Assembly: GCA_963966185.1 (NCBI GenBank)
Contig: CAWZYM010000077.1
Coordinates: 588,001 to 652,000 of the forward strand
Origin: Rhabditoides inermis
Taxonomy: Eukaryota; Nematoda; Chromadorea; Rhabditida; Rhabditidae
Direction: 5' to 3'
Length of the DNA: 64,000 nt
Positions 12,110 through 23,044 of this stretch are shown in pieces. The notes under the pieces are model-generated. The model was given only the letters and a program-made list of their open reading frames with translations, made no database searches and was not told the DNA's origin. A program made the translations under genes and the position numbers. Position 1 is the first letter of the stretch. Each line of letters starts with the position of its first letter.

Positions 12110-13903
12110 TCACCAGGGCAGCACCTGGCCCGCCTGCTCGCACCGTTCCAGCCATGTCATCCAGATCACACACGTCTTGGCCTTCTTCAGAAACCTGTTG
12201 TTCTGGCAGTTCTTGTCCACTCGAATCATCAGATCCTCGGCTTCTGAAAACTACGCTATATCGCTTTGTCAAAACCAGGTCACGCAGTAAAACGAACACG
12301 TTTCTCGCGACTGACCCTTGGGATGTATGTGGTCGGAGGGAAGAGCGCCGAAACTGGCGAGGATCATCTTGGCTCTCTTCTTCTGCAGGCCCTTCTCGTC
12401 CATCCCATCCAGCACGACGACCCGCTTTCCAGCCAAAAGACGAGGCGCGTCCGAACGAGGCTTCTTCACCACAATCTCCGGCTCTGCAACGGGTGACACG
12501 TCATCTCTCTCACACACACACACACACACACACTCTCTCTCTCTCTCTCTCTTCACCCACCATCGTCCTCTCCTCGCTGTCTTTTGGTGACCTGGGTGCG
12601 CAGGTCGCATGCCACAAACATCTCCTCTATCCGATTGAACTGCGCCACAGTGTCCGCCTCGTCAACCGACTTGTCCTCCCTGTAAACAATCAATCAATAC
12701 TAATCAATATTCATCATCAACCCCCACAGCCGCCCTACCTGAGAGTGTGAATGGAGGGGAATTGCATTTTGCCGCCCTGCACACCGCGCAGGTGGATCTC
12801 GCACACCTGAAATCACCATCTCCTTCCCCCTCCTCTATCTCTCTCTCCCTCACCTTGATGGCATGTTTGGGGAGCCAGCCGCGTCCCTCCCCCTCGAGCT
12901 TCCCCCCTATCACCCCACTGGGGGGGAGTGGCTGCAGTCCGCCCTCCCTCTCGATCTCCCTCCACACACACTGCCGCTGCTCGTTCGACAGACCACACGA
13001 CACGTGCCCCACGTACTGCAGACAGCCGCTCGCTGCAACACGATGACGTCATTGGCATGATGACGTCAGAGTGACTCACGCAGCCTGGCGGCGAATCCGA
13101 ACACCCTCTCTCCCTTCTTGTTGAATGCGGCAGAGACGAGTGCGAGATCCAGGTCGACTATAGGCTTCACCTTGAACCAGCCATTCACCCTGCAACACAA
13201 CAAAAAATATCCTTCTCTTGCTCTCTTTCTCTCTTTCTCTCTTTCTCTCTTTCTCTCTTTCGCTCTTTCTCTCTTTCTCTCTTTCTCTTTCTCCTTCTCT
13301 TTCTCTGTCAGCGCGCGGTCGCGTGCCTTCCCTTGCTATTCCCGACCCCTGAACAATGCTGTGCGGCGGAGGACACTAACCGGACTGGTACTCGGCCGAC
13401 ATTCAAAGGCACAGGGCCGTTTAGCGTTACCAAGGTTGATCGAAATTCAATTATGAGAACTTGGCATAACTGATTGCACGTAGCGGGAATCGAACCGGAG
13501 TAGATTGGTCCGTGAACCGTGAGCGTTACCAAATTCGCCTTACCAAGCTTCGCATGTGCAGATGTTGGTAAGCGTGTAGGTAGCGCGGAAACGCCGTTCT
13601 TTCGCGTTTTCTTCGATTATTTCGTGTTTATATGGCTCAAGCAATGTTCAAAAGTAAAAACTAAGCGCCACTGTGCCTTTAAGCCACCGTACGTGTAATA
13701 TATCATAATCATGTTAGCGATTTCCAATCTCTCTCTCTCTCTTTTGCGAGGAAAGAGGGGGAAAGAGTAAGACTTGGCGCTTACATGGCGCGGCTACCGG
13801 GGTGATAGAGCGAATCGTTCCTCTTGAGTACGATTCCTTCCTCGTGGTTGTTCATCGCCTCCTTGAAGAAGTCGACAATCTCCTTCCTGCAAGCAATGCA
13901 ATG

Positions 13904-13941
<38 letters not shown>

Positions 13942-13945
13942 GAGG

Positions 13946-13993
<48 letters not shown>

Positions 13994-16224
13994 CACTCAG
14001 TACTGGCCGTCGTGCGGGGTGCGATAAAGATGTCCTCAGGAGACTGCCGCTCCAGGAGAAATTCGTCCATCCTCTGAAAAAAAAATCACAGTGTGCGAGT
14101 TGAAACCATTACAACTGAAAAACAAAATCACCTTGTGCTTCTCCCAGAGAGGAGTGTTGACGAGGCAGACTTCGCGGAGAACCAAAACGTCCAGAACCAC
14201 CTGAAAACACAACCTCTCTCTCACTCTCCACTTTCTTCCTCCCACTTTCTTCCTCCCACTCTCTCTCTCCCTCTCCCCTCTCTCACTGACCACACTGAGT
14301 TGCACCGGCGCGCCTGCGGGAATGTTCTGGAAGTTGTATATGACGCCGTTGGAAGCGGGAGTGTGATGGCGAACTGAAATCACACCATATCACGATCCAT
14401 CCCCCCTCTGTCTCTTTCTTTCTTTCTTTCTTTCTTAATTAATTAATTAACTCACTGTGCTTCTTCGCTTCCTTGTCCCACAGCATCAACTCCACGTCGA
14501 CGACACAGTTATCTGCGGTAGTCTAAGCAGTAAGTTAACATGATAAGTTGATAATAAGTCACACATTTGTGTACATACCTTGTGGAAGTAGGGATGGATG
14601 CGGCTGCTGAGTGAGAGAAGCTTGTTCGAATTCTCGCCGTACACCTTCGAAAAGTCTATGCCTCTGCGGGTGAAGTACCTGAAAAACGTCTCTCTTTCCA
14701 TCTTTATCTCTCTCTCCCACTCACTTGTACGTGTTTCCCATCTTGTGGATGAGCACGTGCTCTCCGTCGTACTTCAGCTCCATCGAGAAGCCACCGAAGA
14801 GATGCTTCTTCATCTGAAAGAGGAAGGTGGGAGAGAGAGAGAGAGAGAGAGATGGGCGACTCACGTGCTCCCACCACTGTCCGTCCTTCTTTACCCCCGC
14901 ATTGTCGTCGTGTCTCTTGAGCAGCATCGGAGCAAAGCATTCGCCCTGCAGCGCCGAAGCCTCCACCTTCTCACTGAAAGGGGGAAGCTGGAGATAACAT
15001 CCCGACTCCCGACACACAAAAAGCAAATACTACACGTTATCATTAATGAAATTACGATCATCAGTGAAACAAAGAGAATCTTACTCCTTTCTGAACTTGA
15101 AGACGAATCGCGTGCGGACAGAGTTGGGAACGCAATTCAGGATGACGTCATTGGTGATGGAAAGACGAGACTGGAATGGAAGATATTCACATGTAAGCGG
15201 ATAGGAGAGAAAGAGAGAGGATAGTCGAGGGAAAGAGCTAGAAGTATATAGAGGGAAGATGGTGGGGAGTAGCTACCTCTGTGTGTTCGACAATGCCGGA
15301 GAGAAACCAGACATAGTCGGAGCCGCGACACCGACGGAACACGTTCTCCCAAACAGAGTCATCCTCGCCTGGAAATAAGTGAGGTCTGGGGGAGTGAGAT
15401 AGGGAAGGCAGAGAAAGAAGGGGAGAGGGGGAGAGAGGGGGAGGGGAGGAGAGAGGGAAGGAGAGGGGGAGAGAGAAAAGAGAAGGGAGAAGGGGAGAGA
15501 GATATATATAGGGAGAGGGAGGGAGGGAGCAGAGCAGAGGGAAGATCACACTCACACAGCTTGTCCTTGTCGCCGGCTATCTTCTCGAGTGCGCTGTTCA
15601 CGTCCATAATCGACAGCCCATCTGCCTTCTTGTCGTAGAATCTCTTCTCCATTTCCCCTCCCAACAGCTCAACACCCTTCGCGTCACTCTAGGATAGCGG
15701 TATCAGTATTGTTTACTTTGCAGTTGTAATTGTATCACACTTGACAACATCTCCCACCATCTTGTCCGTTTCCCAGCTGTTGGATATGCCTAGCAACTTG
15801 GCGAGGCGACGGGAGAGCTTCGGCTGAAACAGCATGACTCATTCATGAAACCTCATCGATTCATCACGCACTAGTTTTGCGTGGAACTTGAGTGACTTGT
15901 CGGTGGATGGAAGGACGAGACGAAGGAGCTTGTACTCCTCGCCGGACTGCCGACCATTTTCCTCCTCCTCATTGACGAACCTGGCATAGCGAAAGTTGCG
16001 AAAAGCGAAATAACTTGTTCTAACGTGTTAAACACGATAATGTCGGCTAGTGCAGTAGCAAACTATGTTCACAATTCAACAGCCAGTTCACGAAATTCAA
16101 ACAATACTCACTGTTCAACAACCGAGTCGTAAAACTTCTTGAAAATGTCGCTCTTCTTCGTCCTGTTTTTCTCCGCTTTTATCGCGTCCAGTGTTTCACA
16201 TAGCGAGTGAAACGACGCCGTCAT
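11981..16224 (-). CDS. lig-4: DNA ligase IV (ATP-dependent, NHEJ), 21 exons
   Basis: Nuclear ligase that seals double-strand breaks in non-homologous end joining. ATG at 16224 (MTASFHSLCETLDAIKAEK), stop at 11981. I traced 21 exons (16112-16224, 15872-15980, 15746-15823, 15556-15688 and so on to 11981-12041); every exon phase agrees, giving 713 residues. Order: N-terminal DNA-binding domain (1-235), nucleotidyl transferase with motif I KYDGEH (Lys254 adenylated), motif III VVDVELML, motif IV EEGIVLK, motif V GWFKVKP, OB-fold domain, then one BRCT domain (about 600-690, from LAGKRVVVLDGMDE to WLERCEQAGQVLPW). Odd points: motif I normally reads KxDGxR, here His259 replaces Arg. The protein stops after the first BRCT, so the XRCC4-binding linker and second BRCT of the 911-residue human enzyme are missing. 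Many introns hold GA/CT microsatellites. Family assignment is firm; catalytic competence is not proven. Confidence 0.92.
13480..13545 (-). ncRNA. tRNA-like sequence with Pol III A and B boxes (tRNA relic or SINE head)
   Basis: On the minus strand AGGCGAATTTGG (13529-13540) fits an A box in 11 of 12 positions and GGTTCGATTCC (13486-13496) is a perfect B box. The spacing of 32 bp is typical of tRNA genes. The acceptor and anticodon stems do not pair convincingly, so this looks like a degenerate tRNA or a tRNA-derived SINE head. It lies in intron 14 of ligase IV, in the same orientation as that gene. No clear Pol III T-run follows. Confidence 0.4.
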
Positions 16225-16959
16225 CTGTTTTACGTACATAGTTTAGAATATTTTTCGTAAAAGAACATATTAAACAAACAATTATGTTAATTGAAGATTT
16301 TACAAATTTATTTAGAAACAGCTGATAGAAAATTGAACTCCCGCGCGGAAAAATATTTTCTGTTGCGTGTTAGGAATCGAGATGTGTGAAAGGTGTGTGG
16401 CCGCTCTCGGGCGACCTGTGCACGTTCGGCAAGTTTGTGATCAATACCGTCTGATTTGGTTGTTTATTTGTTTACTTATTTATTTTGATGTTCGAACAAA
16501 CCATCATATCGATTGTAATGTTTTGTATCGATAGGTTATTACACAGATGGTCGAGGAGCTTGATTTATACTTGTAAGATGAACGTTTTGTTCATTATGTA
16601 CTTATCTTAGTTTCGATCACATTGTTTGATTCGTGATAACATGTATATAGTGTTATCAGTGTTTATATAGTGTTCCTATTATATGAATAATTATGTTTTC
16701 TGAAACTAGTGTAACTTGTAGTTCATTTAATAGCTCCATTTTACACGTCAGTTTACTCCTTTTTTCTCACTGTGAACGTGCGTTTGCGTAATTTGCATAT
16801 ATGTGCTGATTATGCTATCACAACTAGACGTTATTACGTTCTTTCGAGTCTTCACGTCCTCTTACCATTCGTGGTTGTCATTATTTACTGATTACTTCAT
16901 CGTGGTCAGTTGGTTACTTTTTTCTCTCGCATTGACCTCATCTTATTCTTTGATTATAG
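16225..16959. promoter_or_regulatory. divergent intergenic region between lig-4 and the COX6B operon
   Basis: About 735 bp separate the ligase IV ATG (minus) from the COX6B ATG (plus), so both promoters must lie here. The sequence is AT-rich with no clear TATA box. Near the right end it becomes pyrimidine-rich and finishes TTCTTTGATTATAG directly against the COX6B ATG. That is a splice acceptor, either for spliced-leader trans-splicing or for a 5' UTR intron. Confidence 0.5.
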
Positions 16960-17545
16960 ATGTCGAAGATCGAGGTCCCGCTCACCACTGCTGAGCGCCT
17001 TGAGGCGTACAAGGAGAAGTTCTCCGATGCTCTTCGCCACCCCGACTCTCCCGACTGGTTCAACAAGGAGGTTAACGAGAAGCTGAAGAAGGAGATCATC
17101 TGGGCTGCTCCCTTCGACTCTCGCTTCCCTCAGGTGCGTGTTTGCTACATTTTATAGGTTTTTTTGCTACTTGCTACTACTGCTACTCGTTTGGTTCTCG
17201 CGAAACGTAATTTCCTGGTTATGGTATCAATAATGTGGCTTGCAGGTCCGCAAGCAGCGTCACTGCTTCGCCTACTACGTTGACTTCCACCGCTGCAAGG
17301 AGCTGATGGGAGAGGACTACAAGCCGTGCAAGTTCTTCCAGAACGTGTACAAGGTATGCGTTTTTCATATGTTCATATTCTCGTCACGTTCGTCGTTCAT
17401 TTCAGATTGGTATTGATTTGTGTTATTGATATATTATCCATTGCATTACATGTATTGCTTGCAGGACTTCTGTCCCGGCTTCTGGATTGAGAAGTGGGAT
17501 GAGCTCCGCGAGGAGGGCCGCTTCCCCGCCAAGTTCGACCGCTAA
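16960..17545 (+). CDS. cox-6B: cytochrome c oxidase subunit 6B
   Basis: Small intermembrane-space subunit of respiratory complex IV. Exons 16960-17133, 17246-17353 and 17465-17545, all joined in phase, give 120 residues. The twin-cysteine hallmark is present: Cys65-x9-Cys75 (CFAYYVDFHRC) and Cys86-x10-Cys97 (CKFFQNVYKDFC), the CX9C/CX10C pairs oxidised by Mia40 on import. WFNKEVNEKLKKEI and FCPGFWIEKWDELREEG fit the family. The ATG follows an acceptor AG with no gap. A poly(A) signal AATAAA lies at 17599-17604, and NDUFC2 starts only 120 bp further on, as in nematode operons. Confidence 0.95.
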
Positions 17546-17604
17546 GTGTAGATGTTGCGACTTCGACACCTCGATCGTATATATTACTAGTAATATAGAA
17601 TAAA

Positions 17605-17723
17605 CGGTTCTGTGTACGCCGTTGGTTGATGTGATGCCATTAAATCGAATAGATTTGATTTCTAGTGCAAACTACCTGAATATTTTCCTTTGTTGATATG
17701 GTGCATGTTGTGTGTTGTGAAGG
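17605..17723 (+). promoter_or_regulatory. intercistronic region with candidate trans-splice acceptor
   Basis: The 120 bp between the COX6B poly(A) signal and the NDUFC2 ATG are T- and G-rich and end GTTGTGAAG one base before ATG. The spacing matches the roughly 100-bp gaps of C. elegans operons, where SL2-type leaders are added. No separate promoter is visible. Confidence 0.5.
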
Positions 17724-18417
17724 ATGGCGGAGTCGACCCGCCTGAGCGAGAAGGAGGTGGAGAGGCGCGAGTCGTATCTGCGCGCCGGCAAGCCGCACTC
17801 GCTCATCGACCCCTTCACCTGGACCCACCCCTGGAAGGTGAGTGCACCGTGCCTAACCCTCTGTTCTCCCACCCACCTCACAATCCGTGTTCTTAGGGAG
17901 CGGCCGCGATGGCCGGTCTGTCCCTCGTTGCTGGACAGCTCCACAACATCTGGAACAAGAAGCCCTACTACTACGGTCAGATTTTGCTTTTTGCTTGCTG
18001 TGCACGTGCAAGTTTTTGTTCTTGATGGTGTTTATTTCTTTTTCAACGTTAGCTTACATGTCATTTCAGCTCTGTTCCCCCGTCTTATTGCCCTGGCTGC
18101 CGTTTCGGCCATCGGATACGGAGCTGGATCCCTCAGGGAGCACCACTACAAGGTGTGTTGTTGTTGTTTATGTGTGTGTGTTTTTTTTTATTGCAACGTG
18201 TATTTGTTTAGACGAGGGACGCTGTGATCGAGCATTACATGCAGCTCCATCCCCAGGATTTCGACCACTTTGCTGACCGTAAGTTTTGTGACATTTATTT
18301 TGCTTGTGCATTTATGTCGTGATTGTGCAATAACATTTTGCAGGTTCTGGCCGCGCGTTCTCGCAGGTTCTGCTGCCGTGGTATCCTCGCCGCGCACAGT
18401 ACACCAAGTACGACTAA
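17724..18417 (+). CDS. NDUFC2: NADH dehydrogenase (ubiquinone) 1 subunit C2 (B14.5b)
   Basis: Accessory membrane subunit of respiratory complex I. Exons 17724-17837, 17897-17975, 18070-18152, 18212-18278 and 18344-18417 join in phase to 138 residues. The family signature is the C-terminal block RDAVIEHYMQLHPQDF followed by a Tyr/Arg-rich tail ending KYD. A hydrophobic segment (about 70-90: LFPRLIALAAVSAIGYGAGS) is one of the predicted membrane helices; a weaker one lies around MAGLSLVAGQL. Introns are 59-94 bp. It is sandwiched between COX6B and TBCC on the same strand, so two respiratory-chain subunits probably share one primary transcript. Confidence 0.9.
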
Positions 18418-18755
18418 GCCCCGCTTCTCAGGGCACCGCCCACCAGTGCCACCACGCGAGCTGTTGTATTTGATTTGGTAGTGTATTATAAGTAGAGTGC
18501 GAGATAAATACGAGTTTATAAATATGTTTGTTGTTTTACATTCAATTTATTGTGTGTATCGGTTTGAAGCCGTGACCGTGGATGTGTCCTATTTTATTGC
18601 GTGGGTGTGATTAGAAATGCATGTGATGTAACCATGGTGAACATATGGCGATTATTTCACACTCAATGTTTATCCGTTGATTTCCGTTGTTCTTACGAAA
18701 TACGTTTATCTCGTTTTCAATGCGCAACCAATTTACCATCACGAATTTTTGCAGT
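18418..18755 (+). promoter_or_regulatory. NDUFC2-TBCC intercistronic region with acceptor at the TBCC start
   Basis: The 338 bp between the NDUFC2 stop and the TBCC ATG hold AT-rich 3' UTR sequence and end GAATTTTTGCAG-T-ATG. The AG at 18753-18754 lies one base before the start codon and is the best-looking trans-splice acceptor in the window. The gap is longer than a standard operon spacing, so TBCC may also have its own promoter. Confidence 0.5.
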
Positions 18756-21700
18756 ATGTCAGTAGTGGGCGAGTTGGGATCGGATGAGTTGGAGAGACGG
18801 AGGGAGGCGATGCTGGCCCGACTGGAGAAGAGGAGGGAGAACGGAGCAGGCGTCAAGACACACAGGGCCAGCAGGGTAGACGAGGTGAGCGGGTTCATTA
18901 AGAGTGTATAGTGTTAATTATACATATACACCTTATATAGCATTTAAGAAAGCAGTTTTGAAGAGATTGAAATTGACCTCTATCTTATTTTCTCAGTTGG
19001 ATGAGCTGGTGGCTCGCGCCCGTTCAGTGGCGGCGAGCGGTGTGGGCTGGGAGAAGACGGCCAGGGAGATTGGTGCGTTATTGATTTAACGATTTTAGCT
19101 ATTTATAAAAATAATAAAACTACAAAATATGTTCTGAAGAATTTGAAGTGTTACTGAACTGTGATTGTTTGCAGAGAATGCACTGGCAATGGGTGCGGCG
19201 GGGCACCACGAGAGGAAGCTGCGGGGAGCACTGGAGGAGATGAGAGCAGCGGCCGCGGAGAGGGAGAGGAAGGAGAAGGAGCAGAGGGGAGGAGAAGGAG
19301 CAGGGGAGAAGAAGAGGGGGTTCACGTTCCAGGTGGGTGGGGATAAAGATATAATAAAACGGGAAGTAAAAGTTGCCAATGGCTTGCTTCCAATGTTGTT
19401 CATGTTTCTGTCTTCCCTCGAACCTGACAAGTCTTGAATCGGGGGCTGCCCGTACCGTTTGAATGTTGGTCTGGCAGATGAAGCGTCCGTCGAAGAAAGC
19501 GGAGGAGAAGGTGGATGTGAAGAAGGCGCCCTCCCCTGCCGCCCCCGTCGAAGCAGGAGTGGAGATTGCCACGGCGGCCGAGGATGACAATGCGATCAAG
19601 CTGATCAATAAGGTGGAAAGGGGTTCGAATCTGTACTGCCAGGCTGTTGTTCTGGTATGTGGATTGATTTTATTCCTTTTGTATCGTTCAGTGTGGCTCG
19701 TCGCACGTGCTTGGCGGCTCGGACGGGTGTGATGTGAAGCTGAAGGGGCTGAGTGGGTGCAGGGTGGAGGTGGTGTTCCGAGCCGCTGCTGTCCATATAC
19801 AGGTAGGAATGTAGGATAAGACATGCGGTTCAGGGAGAGATTGGAATTGACGATGACCAGTAGGATAGGCTTTCTGTTTATTGAGAGTATATAGTTTTAT
19901 TCTGGGAGATAGTTGGGGCCTCTGTGAATTTGACTACAGAAATGAAGATACTTATTTTCCTTGCGGGACCACACACCAGGCAGTCGGTGAAAATGATCTC
20001 GCAGGCTGCAATTTTGAAAGCGCATGCTCATTTCTGGACGCAATTGGAGGGGTTCGAGATCATTGTCACTGTTTGCCCGGTGCGTGGTCCCGCACGGAAA
20101 ATGAGTATCTTCATTTCTGTAGTCAAATGTACAATGCTCCCAACTATCTCCCAGAAGAAAACTATAGTGTGTTCCCTTTTCTGACCGACTATTGTGGGCT
20201 TTGGAATAAGTTGATTACAAACTTTCCAAATCGTGTGAATCGGTCTATTTGAAAGGCGAAAAATGGGTTTTGATTCAATTTCTTGATAATGAAATCGAAT
20301 ATTTAAAATTGAACGACGCTACGTTGTCGGTTTGTATCGCCCACAACTTTCTCTGTTGTCCGGAGTCTTTATCATGTCTTTGGACAAAGTTGGAGCACTT
20401 GTTTAATTGTCTTTGTAGGACAGAGTGACGGATATCTATCGATATCAGTGTTAGAACTCCGATTTTAAAGCGGGGTTGAATAGGATCCAAACTAAAGTGT
20501 ATGCACTGCACATTTCTATAGCGTGGTTGCTCTATTTTCAGTAGGATAGGAATCGAGATATAGAGTGACTTATCGATATGTCCGGAAATTGAACGTTCAC
20601 AATAACGAGAATAACTTCTCACTGAAATAGAAATCGAAAAATTGGGCCGCTACGTTGTGAGGACAGTTTCGGGGCACACTTTTCTCAATTGAAGCACTTG
20701 TCTATTCTCTACTCTCAACCGAACTGGAGACATTTTTGTTACAGAAAACTCATTTTCTGAGCATATTTGGCGTATCTGTAATCGAATTTTTGTATACATA
20801 TGCCGATTTTCATCAAGGAGTGCGTCTGAACACTTTTCATCATAATACTGTTCATAGATACTGTATTTCTCACAAAACAACTTTCTTCATCTGTATGCTG
20901 CGTAAAAAAGTTCGACCGCGCTGATGCGCAAGAAATGACACGAAAATCAGACATTTAATATCACATTATTCGTCTAATATTCCGGCTTTTCGAATTTGTC
21001 GGAAAAGGGAACACACTAAAAGTGTTATCGCGTCTTGAGATTTCACGATAATGATTTCGCGGTTTTGGATATACATATAGTCCGTTATGGTTCAAATTAG
21101 AACTGGGAATTGATCGTCGCGATGATTTTGATTCTGATTAATCAAAAATCATGGAAATCATGATTAATCGATTTCTTGTTTTGATTAATTAAAACTCAGT
21201 TGATTGATCGATTTTTGATTAATCAGTGAATCGAAATCGCGATAAATCAAAAATCGATGTCATTTGAAATCGAGAAATTTGCTTATATTTTGTCGAATTC
21301 ACATCAGAAATGGCCAATCGTATATGAAATGTAATATAGCCAAATTATAACCAAAACTATGAAAAAGTATGAGTTTTATTAGTTGATTTTTTTATTCGAT
21401 TTTTGGTTAATCAAAAATTAACGAATGCATGATTAATTTTTTTTAAAAATACTTTCACACATTTCACAAATTCACTTGTTCCCTTATCTATAAGAGTTTT
21501 GTAAACCTTGATCTTGTATAAAAATTGTTGATGCAATTAGAATAAATATTATTAATCGATTTTTGATTAATCAATTAATCAAAACCTGGATGATTTTTGA
21601 TTTTGATTTTTGATTAATCAAAGAAAATCGATTAATCGTGATTAATCGGCACAGCACTAGTTTAAATGAATGGAGTGGATTGTTCTATTGCAGGATGTTC

Positions 21701-21971
21701 GCGACTGTACTCTGGTGTTCCTTCCGATAGACACGAGTATACTCATGATCGATTGTCGCGGGTTGGTGCTACTTCTATCAATCCAAACAGTATCATTTGA
21801 AACTGAAATAAATACATGTAGTGTAGACTGAAAGATTGAAGACGTACTGTTCGATATGAAAAGAAAAATCAGGGATGTGATTTGATTTCTTTCAGTGTGC
21901 ATCTGCATGCAAGCGCGCAGCAGATCCGAGTACACACATCCACACAGGTTTGTGGATTCTTTCCTTCCCCC

Positions 21972-22017
<46 letters not shown>

Positions 22018-22359
22018 CTCCCTTCCCTCTCCCGCCGCTCTCCCTTCTCTTTCTCCCCTCTCTCTTCCTTCTCTCGCTCGCTCGCGCTCGCTCTACCCTT
22101 TCTCTCTTCTCTCTCCCCCTCTCTCTCCCTTCTCTCTCCCATCTCTCTCCCATCTCTCTCTCCTCTCTCTCTTTTCTCTCTCCCATCTCTCTCTTCTCTC
22201 TCCCATCTCTCTCATTTCTCCCTTCTCTCTCTCTCTTCTCTCTCTTCTCTCTCTTCTCCCCCTTCTCTCTCTTCTCTCTCTTCTCTCTCTTCTCTCTCTT
22301 CTCTCTCTTCTCTCTCTTCTCTCTCTTCTCTCTCTTCCTTCCCCCTCTCTCTCCCACTC

Positions 22360-22396
<37 letters not shown>

Positions 22397-22652
22397 CCAC
22401 TCTCTCACCCTCTCCTCCTTCCAGCTCCACCTGCACGTCTCGGTCCGGGGTGCCGTGGTGATCGAGGGTTGTGGTGGCGTCCGCATGTGCCCCTATCGAG
22501 TGTGCATGGGAGGCAGTCGCGTGGAGGAGGAGGGAGGGGACGAGTGGCGGCGGCCGAACGACTTCGACTGGCTCGCCGACGGCCACAGTCCCAACTGGTG
22601 TGTGGCTGCGGAGGAGGAGTGGCTGGAGGAGACGGTCGGGCAGCGCCAGTGA
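18756..22652 (+). CDS. TBCC: tubulin-specific chaperone C (tubulin cofactor C)
   Basis: Cytosolic tubulin-folding cofactor. In the supercomplex with cofactors D and E it acts as a GAP that triggers GTP hydrolysis by beta-tubulin and release of the native heterodimer. Exons 18756-18884, 18997-19072, 19175-19332, 19478-19654, 19692-19802, 21694-21761, 21896-21947 and 22425-22652 are all in phase (332 residues; human about 346). The N-terminal half is a charged helical spectrin-like region. The C-terminal C-CAP/beta-helix domain has the typical QQIR arginine-finger motif (Arg251), AVVIEGCGGVRMCPYRV, RRPNDFDWLADGHSPNW and a glutamate-rich end. Intron 5 (19803-21693) is swollen by repeat elements, and the last intron is almost pure CT. 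Poly(A) signal AATAAA at 22763-22768. Confidence 0.93.
19889..20166. repeat. fold-back (palindromic) element in TBCC intron 5
   Basis: Sequence from about 19889 (TATAGTTTTATTCTGGGAGA, then TTTGACTACAGAAATGAAGA) returns as its reverse complement in 20055-20166, with arms of about 115 bp, roughly 85% identical. The loop is short. It contains no usable ORF and looks like a non-autonomous fold-back transposon. Confidence 0.75.
20165..21017. mobile_element. MITE-like element with 20-bp terminal inverted repeats
   Basis: AGTGTGTTCCCTTTTCTGAC at 20165-20184 matches the reverse complement of 20998-21017 in 19 of 20 bases. The 853 bp between them has no substantial ORF, so a non-autonomous DNA transposon is the likeliest reading. 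I see no clean target-site duplication. The left end abuts the fold-back element at 19889-20166. Confidence 0.6.
21098..21661 (+). repeat. AT-rich dispersed repeat built on GATTAATC
   Basis: A 560-bp tract full of GATTAATC/TTGATTAATC and their complements. It ends ATTAATCGGCACAGCACTAG. A second member of the family lies reversed at 42384-42615, with the same end (CTAGTGCTGTACCGATTAAT) and shared internal order. It sits in TBCC intron 5. Confidence 0.8.
21970..22410 (+). repeat. polypyrimidine (CT-rich) tract in the last TBCC intron
   Basis: About 440 bp of nearly uninterrupted CT, CTCTTCT and CCCTCT repeats, leading to the exon 8 acceptor (CTCCTCCTTCCAG, ending at 22424). The long ORFs it opens in several frames (Ser/Leu/Phe- or Arg/Glu-rich) are artefacts. 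The tract could form triplex DNA. Confidence 0.9.
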
Positions 22653-23044
22653 ACTCTATGCGTTCCACCACGAGCTTTGCTATTGAGAGATTGTGTGCAC
22701 GGGTAGGCCCTAATTCCGATGTTTCGCGATGTTTGCTTTGCATATTGTTTGTATGATGCGGTAATAAAGCTATTGACTTTCTTACACAGTTTTATCTTTA
22801 CATAATTTCTCATCAATAATAACTTTACACATTCTATAAAATTGGGAAGAATAGGTGAAAGGGTGCGTGTTTTGATTCGTTTTCACTGGACACATGCGAG
22901 CGGGGGAGGGGTCTGCGTATCGATCGGTATCGATCGATTGGACCCGAGATCTTTGGAGTGTGTGGGTGGGCGGTGAAACTAGAATGGGCTGACAGGGAAA
23001 GGGAGCTCTTGTTGGACCCGTGCATCGAGAGGGAGTGGAGGGGC

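Noticed and set aside
19617..19640. GGTTCGAATC resembling a tRNA B box
   Set aside because: It lies inside a clearly coding TBCC exon, with no A box at the right distance.
21882..22756. Long Ser/Leu/Phe- or Arg/Glu-rich ORFs up to 268 residues
   Set aside because: They arise from the CT tract in the TBCC intron. Only 22425-22652 in one frame is coding.
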